From positions 22,042,006 to 22,106,005 of the forward strand of contig CM054178.1 of NCBI GenBank assembly GCA_028829895.1: 64,000 bases of DNA. Reading direction: 5' to 3'. The translations under genes were made by a program, and so were the position numbers. Below the pieces are notes generated by a model. It was not told the DNA's origin. It did no database searches and was given only the letters and a program-made list of their open reading frames with translations. Below, one piece after another: positions 39,901-53,577 of this stretch. Every line of letters begins with the position of its first letter. Within the stretch, counting starts at the first letter, position 1. This stretch comes from Sinotaia quadrata. Lineage: Eukaryota; Mollusca; Gastropoda; Architaenioglossa; Viviparidae.

Positions 39901-42900
39901 GTAAAAGTAAATAAAATGTGTATTATGATTTGGTAGTCTGAACCCAAATTTAAGATGCATTATTATAAGTCAGGTGAGCATTATTCGATTTTATTAGTAT
40001 GGCTCGTTGCCCCCACTATCAAAGGGCTATAGGTTATAGCCTTTGTGGGTAATTTTTGGCATTCGTGATACGTTCACGAATAATAATAATTTTTAAAAGT
40101 AAGCTCTGGTATTCAGTCCTCAGGCGGAATAAATTTGCATATCCCTATTTATAAACTTAATCGTTATATAAATTATTAAATTTTCGAACCTTGGAGTCGG
40201 ACACTCCTTGTATTGGCAATTTTGCAAGTGTGTTGGAATAAACACTGGAGTTGATAATATGCTAGAAATTGCTGATGTAATGCAAACCAGTTCCAATGGA
40301 TGAGTAGTTTTAATTATCCAATGGTTAAGATTTATGAGAACGAGACCAACCGATGGGCTGAGATAAAAAAAAGTTTACATGCTGAAGAGAATTCTATTTT
40401 CTAGTCACTTGAATTTATTGTGGCAAGAAGTCCATCATGAATGGTGGCCATTAGCTTAATGGTGAGATAACAGACTTGGTTGAGAGAGAATGGACTTAGA
40501 CATATTTTGTGCATTTTGCTACTGATGTGTTATATTTGTGTTTTACTTAGATATGTATTATGTGAATAGATTATTGTTTCTACAAATGTTTGAATGTAGT
40601 ATGCTGAACACTTGACATTGTTTCTAGGTGAAACTGTTCATAAGCTGATATGATGTATGCATGTACTGAGATAAAAAATACTGTTGCAGGAAACAGTAAG
40701 TTGAGATTTAAAATATAAGAGAGAATGGAGTTAAAGATATATAAATTGGAAACGTAGCATTTGTTCCTGATTATATTTTACAGGAATAAGCAGCCTTTCT
40801 TTCTGTGTATGATTTGAACCTCCTGGTTTACTGATTATAAACTGCTATGACCAACTATGGCAGAAGCGGAGAGCAGTGTTTAAGTGTAAGAATATGCTAC
40901 ACTCCATTAGTGTATAGTGGCAAATGTGCTGACTACATAAACACTTTCTGGTATAAGGAAGTTACTGGAAATTGCTACAATTGCTGTTCTGCTTGAGGGA
41001 GCTAAATAGGCAAAGGCATCCAAGTTAACCTCGATAGAATAGCAGTGAATGAGTATCCCACAAACATTTGAGAGAAACACGTGGAATTGACGTAATAATT
41101 GTGGACAATCAATGTGTGTCTTTGTTACTAAAGCACATGAAAGACTATTGCAACAGCAGCTAAATCGTATTGCTTGTCTCTAATAACTTCATTTCCTTTC
41201 TCTGATAAGAACTATCCTATGATTTGTATTGAATTGTTGAATTGTAGTTTTGGGATATAAGATTAGGTAGTACAAAAATTATTTGAACGTGGTTTCATGG
41301 AAGCATTGGTGTCAAGTAATCTTTTTCATTGTATCTGTTATGTGTATATTTGATTGTTAATTTAATAAATTTATTGACCTTCTTACACATATTGATAATC
41401 TTATGTTGGAGAAGAAAAAGGATGGAGGGTGGCTCACTAAATATAGATTAAAGATGGATTTATCTTCTCCTTTAGTAAGAAGTTTTCCACCTACAGAATA
41501 TAGTGTGACGGTAAATGTGTGTCTTTAATGTTGTGGAAGAGAGAAACGTTTACAGTGTCCGCATATATCCGCCTAGTGAGAGGGACGAGTGGTGTCTGCT
41601 GGAGAATTATTAATAACATAAATTAAGATTTTCATCACTTCTAATTAGTTATGGATGATTAATTAATAAATAATAATAATAATAAACATTAGGTGGCGTT
41701 TGCGTCACAAGTCCAGTGGTGTATGACCTAACTATTGCAGCTGCAGCGCTTTCAACAGAAGGGCGTAATATTTCTTCTTTCAAAATAAAATATTTGTACT
41801 GGAAATTTAAAATAATATTTACATGAACCAGTCAGGTTTTCGCAGGGTGCACCGTAAAACTTACAGACGGCCTAAACAAACTGATTGTCTATTGGGCAGG
41901 GTGAGAGAGTGGTGTGCATGTGGAAAATGAAGGAGTAGCAGTATTCGAAGTTATGTCATTGGTTCAATCTAATACGTAGAGTACTAAGATAAGTAACAAG
42001 TCTTCTTTAAAAAAAAAAAAAAAAGAGTTTTAAAAAAAACTGAACATTTATCTATCGAGTATATTGCTTGCCTGCATAATTAAAAGTAATTTCTTGGTCT
42101 CTCTATGTCTGTTTATCAGTCATTCTCAATATAACTTAATAATATATTTCACATCAGTGCATACATATCTCCCATATGTAAAAAAATTATAAACCTAATA
42201 AAATAAGAGTTAGACCGTATACAACAATCGGTTCAACATCAAACTTCAAATAATTAACGCTTAGTTGCACTTGTGATAAATGATTTTAATTATATACAAG
42301 CAGTTTTTCCAAATAAATCCAACGAATTGGGCTTTATTTAATAAAAATAATACAAAACAAGCACACTGTCAGTTTTAATGGCAAATTTATTAGAGCTATT
42401 TATAAGGATTTGTGATGCCAAACAGCAAATTAATTATTTATCAATCAGCATTGTTGCAAATTTTACATACACAATTTTTAGTTATGTTTACACTTTTGCT
42501 TTATTTTTGTGAAAATCATAAATACCAAATATTGCCGATAAGCCTCTTTTTTGGAGTGTGGGGGCAACAAGCCATCCCAGTTGATATGGCAGTGGTTACG
42601 TAACTTTAACATTCTTTCACATTAGGAACATTTAATCTTCAGATGTTCTCTGCCCTGGTTTGCTCTGAATTGACTCGACTCCCTATACTGAGGCCCCGAC
42701 CACACGAGGTAGACCATTCATAACCACCCAGGGGAAGGAATCTAAGTGCCTGGCTGCGTTTTCTTCTCTCCCTTACCAGTGTGGGCATGGGGTATTTCAT
42801 CTTTCAATGCTCTCATCTCTGGAGAACTGTGATAGAAGTTGTCTCTCCTTAATCGTTCCCTGCGTACATTGGTAGAAGTTGCCTCCCCTCTCTCAGCCCC

Positions 42901-43403
42901 TGAAGAACTCTGGTAGGAGTTGCCTCATTGAGGTGAAGGCTTCCGTAGTGTTCTGGTACCGTAACATGTTCTTTTAATATTTTTAATTTTTTTATCACAG
43001 ACACTAGGCCAGCCCGTGGGGGTGGACCCGGTTGCACCATGATCCATCAATTTTATGCATGTACCGTCAGTTTTCATTTCGGCGCGTTGTGTAGCTTGTT
43101 TGATCGAAATGTGTGGTGGTCTTGCCTGTAATGTAGTTGATTTTGCAAGTGAGGATGATGAATGCATCTTGGTCAATGGATTTTTTGTAAGCGACTGGTT
43201 TCCGTCTCGGCGAAAGGGTATGCGAAGAGGCTGCTTGATATTAATGTGTGTTGGTCTTTCGTAGATCTTGCCAAAATCAAAAGTTAAGCTCAATACACAC
43301 AGACAACACAGACAACAACTTAACTGATTAAAGGAATTTATTCCCTCAGACTTCCATAACATAAACAATCGAGATAGAAATACAAGTTACGAAGAAATCA
43401 GAA

Positions 43404-43491
<88 letters not shown>

Positions 43492-46400
43492 GAAAAAAGT
43501 GCCCGAATGCTAACACACAAACCGGCACAAGAAAGACAAATGAAAAAATAACCAACAATTAGGCTAGGCTAACTTTTCTTGCACATAATAGGCCTGTACA
43601 TAAAACTTGGGATAGTGTAAAATTTAACTAAAGCTTAGGTCTTTAGTAGCATGACGTAAGAGTTCGAAAAGGTCCGTTGAAAATTAATTGTCGGATGTGC
43701 TCGACTGACTCCGGGGTGGGGTGGTGGTGGATTTCTTTATCATAAAGTTTTTAAATCTAGTTTGAAAAAAGAAAAAAGTTTTACTGTTGGCAAGCATGAG
43801 ATATGGTAATCATAAATAAAACAAATCAACAGTTTGTTACAAAGACACAAAGTAACAACGCCGCAAATTGCAGAAAGTGTGTCTCTATATAGAGATTAAC
43901 CTACCCATTCTTGCCAAAAGATAGTAATGGCTCAGATCTATTTTAAATACTTCCAACAATAATATACTGTCTATTTTAAAATTAAGAAAAATATTAACTA
44001 ACAATACATCATCTTGTTTCAGACTTAAATTCATGGTTTATCTCTAATTCACATTAAATTACCAAATAGATCAAGGATGTTCTTTAAATTTTCTGACATC
44101 ATTCGTCTGGGTAAGAAAGATTAGAAAGATTAGATAATTTCAAAGAACGTAAGACATGTAAACGAACACAATGACCCTCAAGCCCAAGCTTGCGCCAAAC
44201 ATACCTGAATCATCATTTGCGTATTAAACAAACCGGGTGACTTCACCCTGGCCCTTAAACCCAAATCTGCACCAGACACAACTAATGATCAGTTACTTAC
44301 TGAACACATCGAGTGACAGAAATCATACCCTTAAATCCAAGTCTGCACGAAACACGATTAATGATCATTTAAACCAAGCCCTCAAACACAAGTCAGACAC
44401 AACTAATGATCATTATAAGCCAAGCCCTCAAACACAAGTCTGCACTAGACACAACTAATAATCATTTACGTATTGAACACACCGAGTGACTGACACCAGG
44501 CCCTCAAACCCAAGTCTGCACTAGACAAAGTGCAATGTTCATTGGCGTTTACTTTATTTCAGAGCACGTTCAACCCGGACAGGATGTGTACTGCTCACTG
44601 CCGGAAGTGGGCAATGCCGGAGCCACGGGTTCTATTTCAGTGAAACCGAGCATTTTCTTACAAAATTTCCAAGAGGTAAGTAAGCAAAGACTTGCTGCCC
44701 ATTGACCTATTTACAGTAAGACTAAAAATACTCTTTTACTGAGAATGGCTATTTGTATAAAATGGTTAGAAAAGTAAATAATTTTGTCTTACAGATGTCA
44801 GAATGCCAGAAAGAGTTATTTCATCAACATTCTGAACACTCTGTTCTGAAATTAATGGAAATTATTAAAGAGAATAAAAAAAATTAAATCAGAGCACGGT
44901 TATCGCCACTTGTCATTCAAGAAGACACAGCAAGATTTTCTCCATCTGTCATTCAAGGAGACATATCAAGGTTATCTCCATCTGCCATTCAAGAAGACAG
45001 CAAAATTATCTCCCTCCATCCGTCATTCAAGAAGACAAAGCATGGTTATCTCCATTCATGATTCAAGAAGACGCAGCAGGATTACCTCCACCTGCCATTC
45101 AAGAATAACGCAGCAAAATTATATCCATCAGTCAAGAAGACAGCACGGTTATCGTCACCTGTCATTCAAGCTTGACCCTGCTGTCGATAAAGATTCATCT
45201 GTCCAGAAAGTCGTCTTTGCTGTTTGGCAACACTAAATATAGCCTATAAATAAGGTAAAAGTAATTATATGTGACAGAGCCTATAAATTAGGCAACATTT
45301 ATTGAAAATCAATTTTTCAACTCACATTTTAGAATTTCGTGTTGTCTTATAATAGTGACGACATGCCCCTAACAAACGTAGACAATGTACAAAATTCAAA
45401 GAGAAATATTCTCGCAATACAACACAGTTAGGGTGCTGAATAATGAGAACTGACAGCCTATTATTGTAATTAATCTTACAAAGTAATCAACAAATTTATT
45501 TAGAAATAATCAACAAACAGGCCATTTTAGATAAATATCATATAAAGAGTCGGACTAGAAATGTGAAGCGGAGATTTCATCTTTAATCTTTCTCCAACGA
45601 GGACTTGATAGGTACTTTTATAGGTACTTTAATAGGTACTTTTATAGGTACTTTAAATGAGTAAAACTGAAACATTTTCAAATATACCAATAACTATTCA
45701 AACTAAAGTTAGGTATTTACATGTCTATAACTAAATAATTTATCATGCTGTAAAATAAATATTTCACAGATGTGTCAAGAAATATTTTACAAGTTAGGAA
45801 TGCATAAATAAATAATTATTTTGCAAACGTATAATTTTACAAGAGTATAAATACTTTTTTTTACACGCATATACATAACATTTTTTTTATAAATGCTTAA
45901 ATATTTTACACGTATATAAATATTTGTAATAAATGTAAAACATATGCATAAATAACAATTTGACAAGTGTATAAATACTTGTTTTATGTATTTTTTTTTA
46001 TTTGAATAATTTATAAGTGAATAAATATGGATTATACAAATGAATGAATGGTCATACAAAGGAATAAGTCCTTCACAAGAATTTATAAATGACTAGATAT
46101 GTTACAATTGAATAAATAAATATATTACACATTTATGCATGCATTTTTAGGTGTGTACGGAATGCGCACACAGTCCCTTCCGGTCAGCAGACGGCACGTG
46201 CAATAACGTGGCCAACCTTGGCAGTGCCAACAGACCTCCCCGACGTCTTTTGCCGCCTGCGTACGATGACGGTTAGACGTTTTGTCATGCAATCTTAGAC
46301 TAGGGTAGGTTATATAAGCTTACAAAAAAGGGTCTGTACGGGGGTCAACGATTACCCTTGGCCTTGAGTATTCACAAGAACATAATTGCTCCCAATGCTT

Positions 46401-49400
46401 ATATTAAACGTAATTATTTTTAAAACTTGCTGAATTTAAGTTTATGTATTCATATCTATAATCTCTCTGCATCTTGTTCAAATGAATATGTGGTTTAGCG
46501 ATGAAAGCCAAATGATTAATATCGCATCATAAGGTTGTTTTTTTTAAAAACTGTCTGTTATTGTCTTTTTTTAAAAATTAATTTCATTTGGTCAAAATTT
46601 TGTTTAAGCCTTATTAATTTTGCTTCATTATTATTATTATATTATTATTTTGTTTATTTAAAAAAATAAGTTAAAAATTATTCGTTTGTCTTATTTGAAT
46701 GTATTATATGCACTTGAATATTTAACATATATATTTTTTATAATGTTCCTTCATTCATTTTTTCCAGTCGTGATGTTAGTTCTTTTCTAAGTAAGTGTTT
46801 GTAGTGTAAGTGTTTTGTAAAGTGAGCATAGTGTTAATATAATAATAAAGAAAGTATTGGTAGTTTAAGCAAGCGTTTGTAAAATCACCATAGTGATTGT
46901 CTCGTAAGAGAAAAAGTATTGATAGCATTAAGCAAGTGTTTGTAAAATCACCATAGGGATTATCTCGTAAGAGAGAAAGTATTGATAGCATTAAGCAAGT
47001 GTTTGTAAAATCACCATAGTGATTGTCTCGTAAGAGAAAAAGTATTGATAGCATTAAGCAAGTGTTTGTAAAATCACCATAGGGATTATCTCGTAAGAGA
47101 GAAAGTATTGATAGCATTAAGCAAGTGTTTGTAAAATCACCATAGTGATTGTCTCGTAAGAGAGAAAGTATTGATAGCATTAAGTAAGTGTTTGTAAAAT
47201 CACCATAGCGTTTATCTCGTAAGAGAGAAAGTATTGATAGCATTAAGTAAGTGTTTGTAAAATCACCATAGCGTTTATCTCGTAAGAGAGAAAGTATTGA
47301 TAGCATTAAGTAAGTGTTTGCAAAATGAGATTGATGTTTACTTCGCAAAAGAAAAGCTGTTGATAGCATAAGTAAGTGTTTTCATTGAGATTTACAAAAC
47401 TGTTGAAAGGAGTGAACTCACCCCGAACCCTGGGAGTTGGTGGGTATCCACTTCCCGCTGCCACCAATGTCAGTCGAACAGTGCACCCAGACGAAGATGG
47501 CTTCCAGGACTTCACGGTCATGTTGATGCAATGGGGGCAGTTCATTGACCATGACATTACAAGCTTCCCTATCATATCAAGTAAGCCCACAATTACAAAG
47601 TCTTTCCCACCAATTCATGTAAATAAGCACCTGAATGCAAATGTCTTTTTCTTCATAACGAGTAAGTATTGAATGCAAAGTCTTTCTCATCATATCGTGT
47701 AAGTAAGCACATGAAAGCAAAATCTTTCCCAACATATCGTGTAAGTAAGCACATGAATGCAAAATCTTTCCCATCATATCGTGTAAGTAAGCACATGAAT
47801 GCAAAATCTTTCCCATCATATCGTGTAAGTAAGCATATGAATGCAAAGTTCTCCCCACATTATCGTATAAGATCTGGGTAGCCTGATGAAAAAAGAAGAG
47901 GAGCAAAATAAAAAAATCGATTGTTGGTGATTTCTGCATCATTGTAGTTGTTGGTGATTTCTGCATCATTGTTGTTGGTGCTATTGTTGCTGTTTCGTGT
48001 CATGCCTGATGTGTTGAAGCGGTCTATTTCATTTTGTTTTCTTTGTTGAAGGCTCTGTTATTGCCTTTGTGGTTAGTTCTGGCAGTGGTGAAAGAGTGTG
48101 GGGGGGGGGGGGGACCTCCAACACCATTGTGCCTTTTGTGATGAATGCCTCGATGTCAGCAGTTGTTGTTGCTGTTGATGTTGCTGCCGTCGTTAATTTT
48201 CTTGATGGCGTCACTGGCAGGAGTGAGAGAGGCGGGGCTTCAATTAATCTCTCGTACTACAGTAAATATGCAGCTCAGTGAACAGGCACTAGTCACTCCT
48301 AATTTGGCGACTCTTGCCAGCACCCCGACATAAGGGGCTCTGGCCAACTCTTGCCCGCACCCCGACACAAGGGGCTCTGGCCAACTCTTGCCAGCACCCC
48401 GACACAAGGGGCTCTGGCCAACTCTTGCCCGTTGATCTCACACCGCAGTCCTCAGGACCACCGAGACAAAGCAACTTCCCACCAACTGTGGCCAAAAATG
48501 TACTTAAGCAGCGATATAAAAAAATTCTCTGTAATCGGCAAAACATAAAATGTGCACAAATATCTCACATGGCCTACTGCAAGGTCCAGACAATGTTTTT
48601 AATAAAAGAATTACGCTGCTGACATCGACCGTGCTAAAAGCTCACTATAAGTTTACACACAAATAAACAAGCTCTTCAAAATAACAAATAAATAGCTATA
48701 AATACAAGATTAGAAACATACGAATATTAATAAAACATTAAGTAAATAATTAGGAAAGATATTAATTATGAAATTAATTAGCCAATGTAATTCTGCATCT
48801 TTATACATTGTTTGCTTCATCATATCGTGTGAATAAAAAACAACTTATGCAGTGTTCCTATTGTCGCGTTAAGTGCTTGTTGTTCACTTTGCTCCTTCAA
48901 ATCGTGTGAATAAACACGACTTGCACTGTCCCCCATAATCGTGAAAGTAAGCATGTCGTGCAGTTTGTCGCATTTTATTCATTTATTCGCAAGGAACATA
49001 TTACTATATCGACTGAGTAAGCACATTTAATTGTTAGGTTGCAAGGTTTACTTTCCTTTCAAATCGTGCACATATTTAGATTATCAAATTTCACCCATTT
49101 ATATACTATAAAATGCAATTAAGCAGCAAAGTGGAATTGAAAAGAAAAAATTAAGAAACATCAATACTAAAAATAATTGTAATGGGGAAAAGGTGGCCGG
49201 GTACATGATGGTAAAATGGTGACATGATGTGTCTTTTTCGGTTTTATCTTCTGGTCATCCTGTAAGGGGAAGGGTCGTGGCCGAGCGTACGGTGAAATGT
49301 TGTCTCTGTATCCTGCTGGCTGAATGTGATGATGAATGAACAATACCACAATCAAGGTGATGATGAATGAACAATACCACAATCAAGGTGATGATGAATA

Positions 49401-52400
49401 AACAATACCACAATCAAGGTGATGATGAATGAACAATACCACAATCAAGGTGATGATGAATAAACAATACCACAATCAAGGTGATGATGAATAAACAATA
49501 CCACAATCAAGGTGATAATGAATAAACAATACCACAATCAAGGTGATGATGAATGAACAATACCACAATCAAGGTGATGATGAATAAACAATACCACAAT
49601 CAAGGTGATGATGAATAAACAATACCACAATCAAGGTGATGATGAATGAACAATACCACAATCAAGGTGATGATGAATAAACAATACCACAATCAAGGTG
49701 ATGATGAATAAACAATACCACAATCAAGGTGATGATGAATAAACAATACCACAATCAAGGTGATAATGAATAAACAATACCACAATCAAGGTGATGATGA
49801 ATAAACAATACCACAATCAAGATGATGCACGAGTTCATTTTATTAGCGATCGTTTATTTATAAACGCCGTCTATGCACTGACGAGACCAGGGCGGCAAAC
49901 GATAATGTAAACAGCAAATTTCAAAGTACATAAATAATAAAAAGATTCACAAGTCCATCACTTAAAAACAAACACAATACTAAAACTTTCTATTCTAATT
50001 ACTTCAAACCTATTTCCTTCTAACTGCCTAACAACTCTCTAGCTACACTTAAGTCCCTTTCAACTCTAATCCCAGGGTCTCTGCTGATTCCCTATATGGT
50101 TAGTCCTTGTTCTCTCTCGTCCCTCTTTTTGTCCTGTCTGTCGCGGTGGTGGTAGTAGTTACGATGGCATTTTAACGTCACCACTGGATCGTTTCATCAT
50201 ATGACGTTCTCTGATCTGTAGTCCAGTGAGACTGACTGGTATTCGAGGAGGGCTGGAGGTGGTGTTGCAATTGGAGTTTCGATTTGGTACTTGCTCGGAG
50301 CTGGCGGTTGTTGTCTGGCGCAAGTGTTTGGCTGGTGAAATAGTGTTGTTTGTTGTAGGTAGAGTGTGAGAGCTTTGTGAATTTTGGGGGGACCCTCTAT
50401 TTAAAGGTATATGGTCTGAGAAAAATTTCAGAAATGCGTGGGTAAAAAGCTAAGGGCAGACCTCCCAGCCCAGCGCGGCTGGAACACCCACGCCTAATCA
50501 ACACTGTCACTCACACTCCTCGCACCCTTCATCACGCCATTAATCACTGTCGTTCATCCGAAAACAATGCATGAACAATACACATACAGAGACTGCTACA
50601 CTTTAACATAAGGGTTACATAATGAAACGTAAAAATATAATATTATTTAAATGCGTTTCTTAAATCAATATAACATCATAATGCTCATGTTTGTAATTTT
50701 TTGTTTTTCGTAAATTATAGTCAATAACTTACCCATCATGAAATCAAACAAATTTAAAAGGAAAGATTAATTAGAAACTACAGAATAAATGAATGTTACT
50801 GTAGGAAAATGTTTTTTTTTAATGTTTCAAATATGTTTTCTTCATTCCTTGTCCATGTGATACATGACGTCACACTCCAGTTTCGGGAGTCCTTTAAATG
50901 TCCCAATTCTTTGTTTCATTCATGCAGCTATTGACACCACCGTCCTATGTTGTGGCCACAATGGGACAGTGCTTCCCTTCCTGCCTAACAAGTGAGTCGA
51001 TTGGTAGTATCTTTCTAGGTCTAAGATGGATACGAAAACAAAAGAGGCCAGACAAGGGTTGTAGAAGTGCTATTGAATTAGATTGGTGTAGAACATAAAA
51101 ACAACTTAAATAAAACATTGAAATTAAATATGGGTTAAATATTATACATTATTAAACTGACAATTAAATCAACAGAACAAATTCGATGACTTTATGACAG
51201 ACTCACATCGCTACGAGGTATCTTGTAAGAGAAATTTAACATGAATGCGTCTCTCAAGGAAATTTTCCACCTAAGTTTCTATTGCAGAGTTAGCTTATTT
51301 TTCATTTTAAAAGAGAAATCTTTCGAATTTCAGAGAATGTTTTCCAATTCTGCTGACTCCCGAAGACAGAAATGTGCGATTTGTCGGCTCGTGCATGGAG
51401 TTTGCACGATCAGTCCCTGCACGAGATGTGGCGGGCAACAGACTAAGTAAGTGTCAACCAACTGTTTGGTGTATGTGTGTGTGGGAGCTTGTTTTGTTTT
51501 TTGTCAGTATAAGTACGGGTGTTCTTAGCAAGGTAGCCCTCATTTTAAATGGTTAAAAGGGAGCACTAGAATTAGATAAAAATAAAATAAATTTGAATGA
51601 GTAAATATCGAGGAAAATATCGTAGTACTATTCTAAGATTTCTTCCTTTAAAAAAAAAATCCTTACAAATTAACTTGACTTAACTAGTTGTAAGTTAGGC
51701 AAATGAAAATAGAAGCATTGCTGGTAGTTACATTAATATAGTGGTATCTATAACGATAGACTGATGTTCATTACATTTATGTCGTTGACTGGTGGTGACG
51801 ATGGAGAAACATTAACAAAACGATAGTGATTATAAAGAGGCATATTCCTCCATATTGGCAATCATGATGACATTATAGTGATGCGACCTTTTTTCTCCTT
51901 GATAGCAATTATGATGACGTCACATACCCTTCCATTAGAGCAATTTTGGTGACGTCACAATTTCTTCTTTTTTTTTTTTATCTCCCTTTGATTTCAGTTC
52001 CACGAGAACAGGTGAACGCGGCGACGGCCTTCTTGGACGCCTCCACCGTGTACGGCAGCACTCAGGAATTACAAACTCTTTTACGCCAGGCGACGCCTAA
52101 TGATACAGGATATCTCTTGGCCACGTCAGCCAATGACCTGCTCCCCCATGACCCGGAAGCCTTTTGCATCGCGCGGCAGGGCGATTTTTGCTTTCTGGCA
52201 GGTAAAAACATGTTTCTGGCGAAAGTACTCAGTATTTACAGCTTGATTGCAAGGTCAGCTAATAGAACAGCAGACAGTTTTATTCAGTCGGTTGTTCTGC
52301 ATACAATAAAGTCGAGAGTAAGGCTGATGGTCAGTGGTGCTGCATACGTGAAAGCCACGAGTAAGGCTGGTGGCCTCTAGTGCTGTATACGCAAAAGCAT

Positions 52401-53545
52401 GATTGAGGATAATGGTTTGTGGTGCCTGTGATGTTTACACATGTCAAAGGAAGAGGGAAGGGAGATACGAGAAAACAATAAAGTGTTACTTTAATTAATT
52501 CCTTCCTTGCTGTTTGGAAAACCTACCCCCACACATGCGCACTTTCAATAAACAAATATAAAGGACGTACAATGGATATGAAGCGTCACGAACCATCTAG
52601 ACATTTGCTAAACACATATAATATTTAATTTAGCTCTAGCAATATGCTAAGCACGTATTGTGACTTCTGCGCCACCCCACTACTTATTGATTATGATTAT
52701 TATTGTCATTTAATTAAACATTACTAGTTACAAGTGAAGAGAATCAGATATGTGGGCGCTGTAAACGTTTTCTCTCTTCCACAACTTTAGAGACAAGCAT
52801 TTACCGTCACAATATTTCTGTAGGTGGAAAACTTCTTACCTAAGGAGAAGACAAATCCATCTTTTATTGTATATTTAGCGAGTTCCCATCCACCCACTGT
52901 CTTTTTGAACATATGTTTATCAATATGTGTAAGAAGGTTATAGACCTACTCTCTCCCTTTCTCCCACGGACCAAACCATCACTTTCTCTTTTTTAGAAGC
53001 AAACATTTGTGTTCGTCCAAGATATGAGCAAAAGTTAAAAATACTACTTTTGGTGAAAATAACCAAACTGATGCGTTTCTTGTCAAAGTCTGAAATGTCA
53101 CTAACCTTCTTCTGCAGGTGACCGTAATCGCGTGAACGAACAGCCATTATTAGTTGTGATTCACACAACCTGGGTGCGCCTGCACAATCGCATCGCCAGC
53201 GAATTGAAACTGCTCAGACCCAACCACACCACCGAGGAATTGTTTCAGCTAACGCGTAAAATAGTGATCGGTATCATGCAGAACATTCACTTCAAAGAAT
53301 GGCTTCCCTACATTCTGGGCCAGTCTGCCATGCGTGAATATGGTCTACTGACTGGTTCTCGGATTGCATATATCCCAAGTGTGGATCCTAGGATCACTAA
53401 TATTTTCTCTACGGCGGCGTTCCGGTTTGGGCACATGCTAATTCCCGATTTCTTTAACATCAGCGGCAGGTAAATCTCAACTTAAAAAAAAAAATCAGTC
53501 CATCCAGTTGTATATATGTCTGTTTGTATGCCCTTTGTTCATTTG

Positions 53546-53577
<32 letters not shown>

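Noticed and set aside
42925..43368. 147-codon minus-strand frame in peroxidase intron 1
   Set aside because: No recognisable domain, no splice model, no second copy in the window. Kept only as an unassigned GC-richer stretch.
46776..47369. 197-codon minus-strand open frame with a 21-residue repeat
   Set aside because: The period is 63 bp, so any frame lacking a stop in one unit stays open throughout. It lies in peroxidase intron 3 and has no splice or start context.
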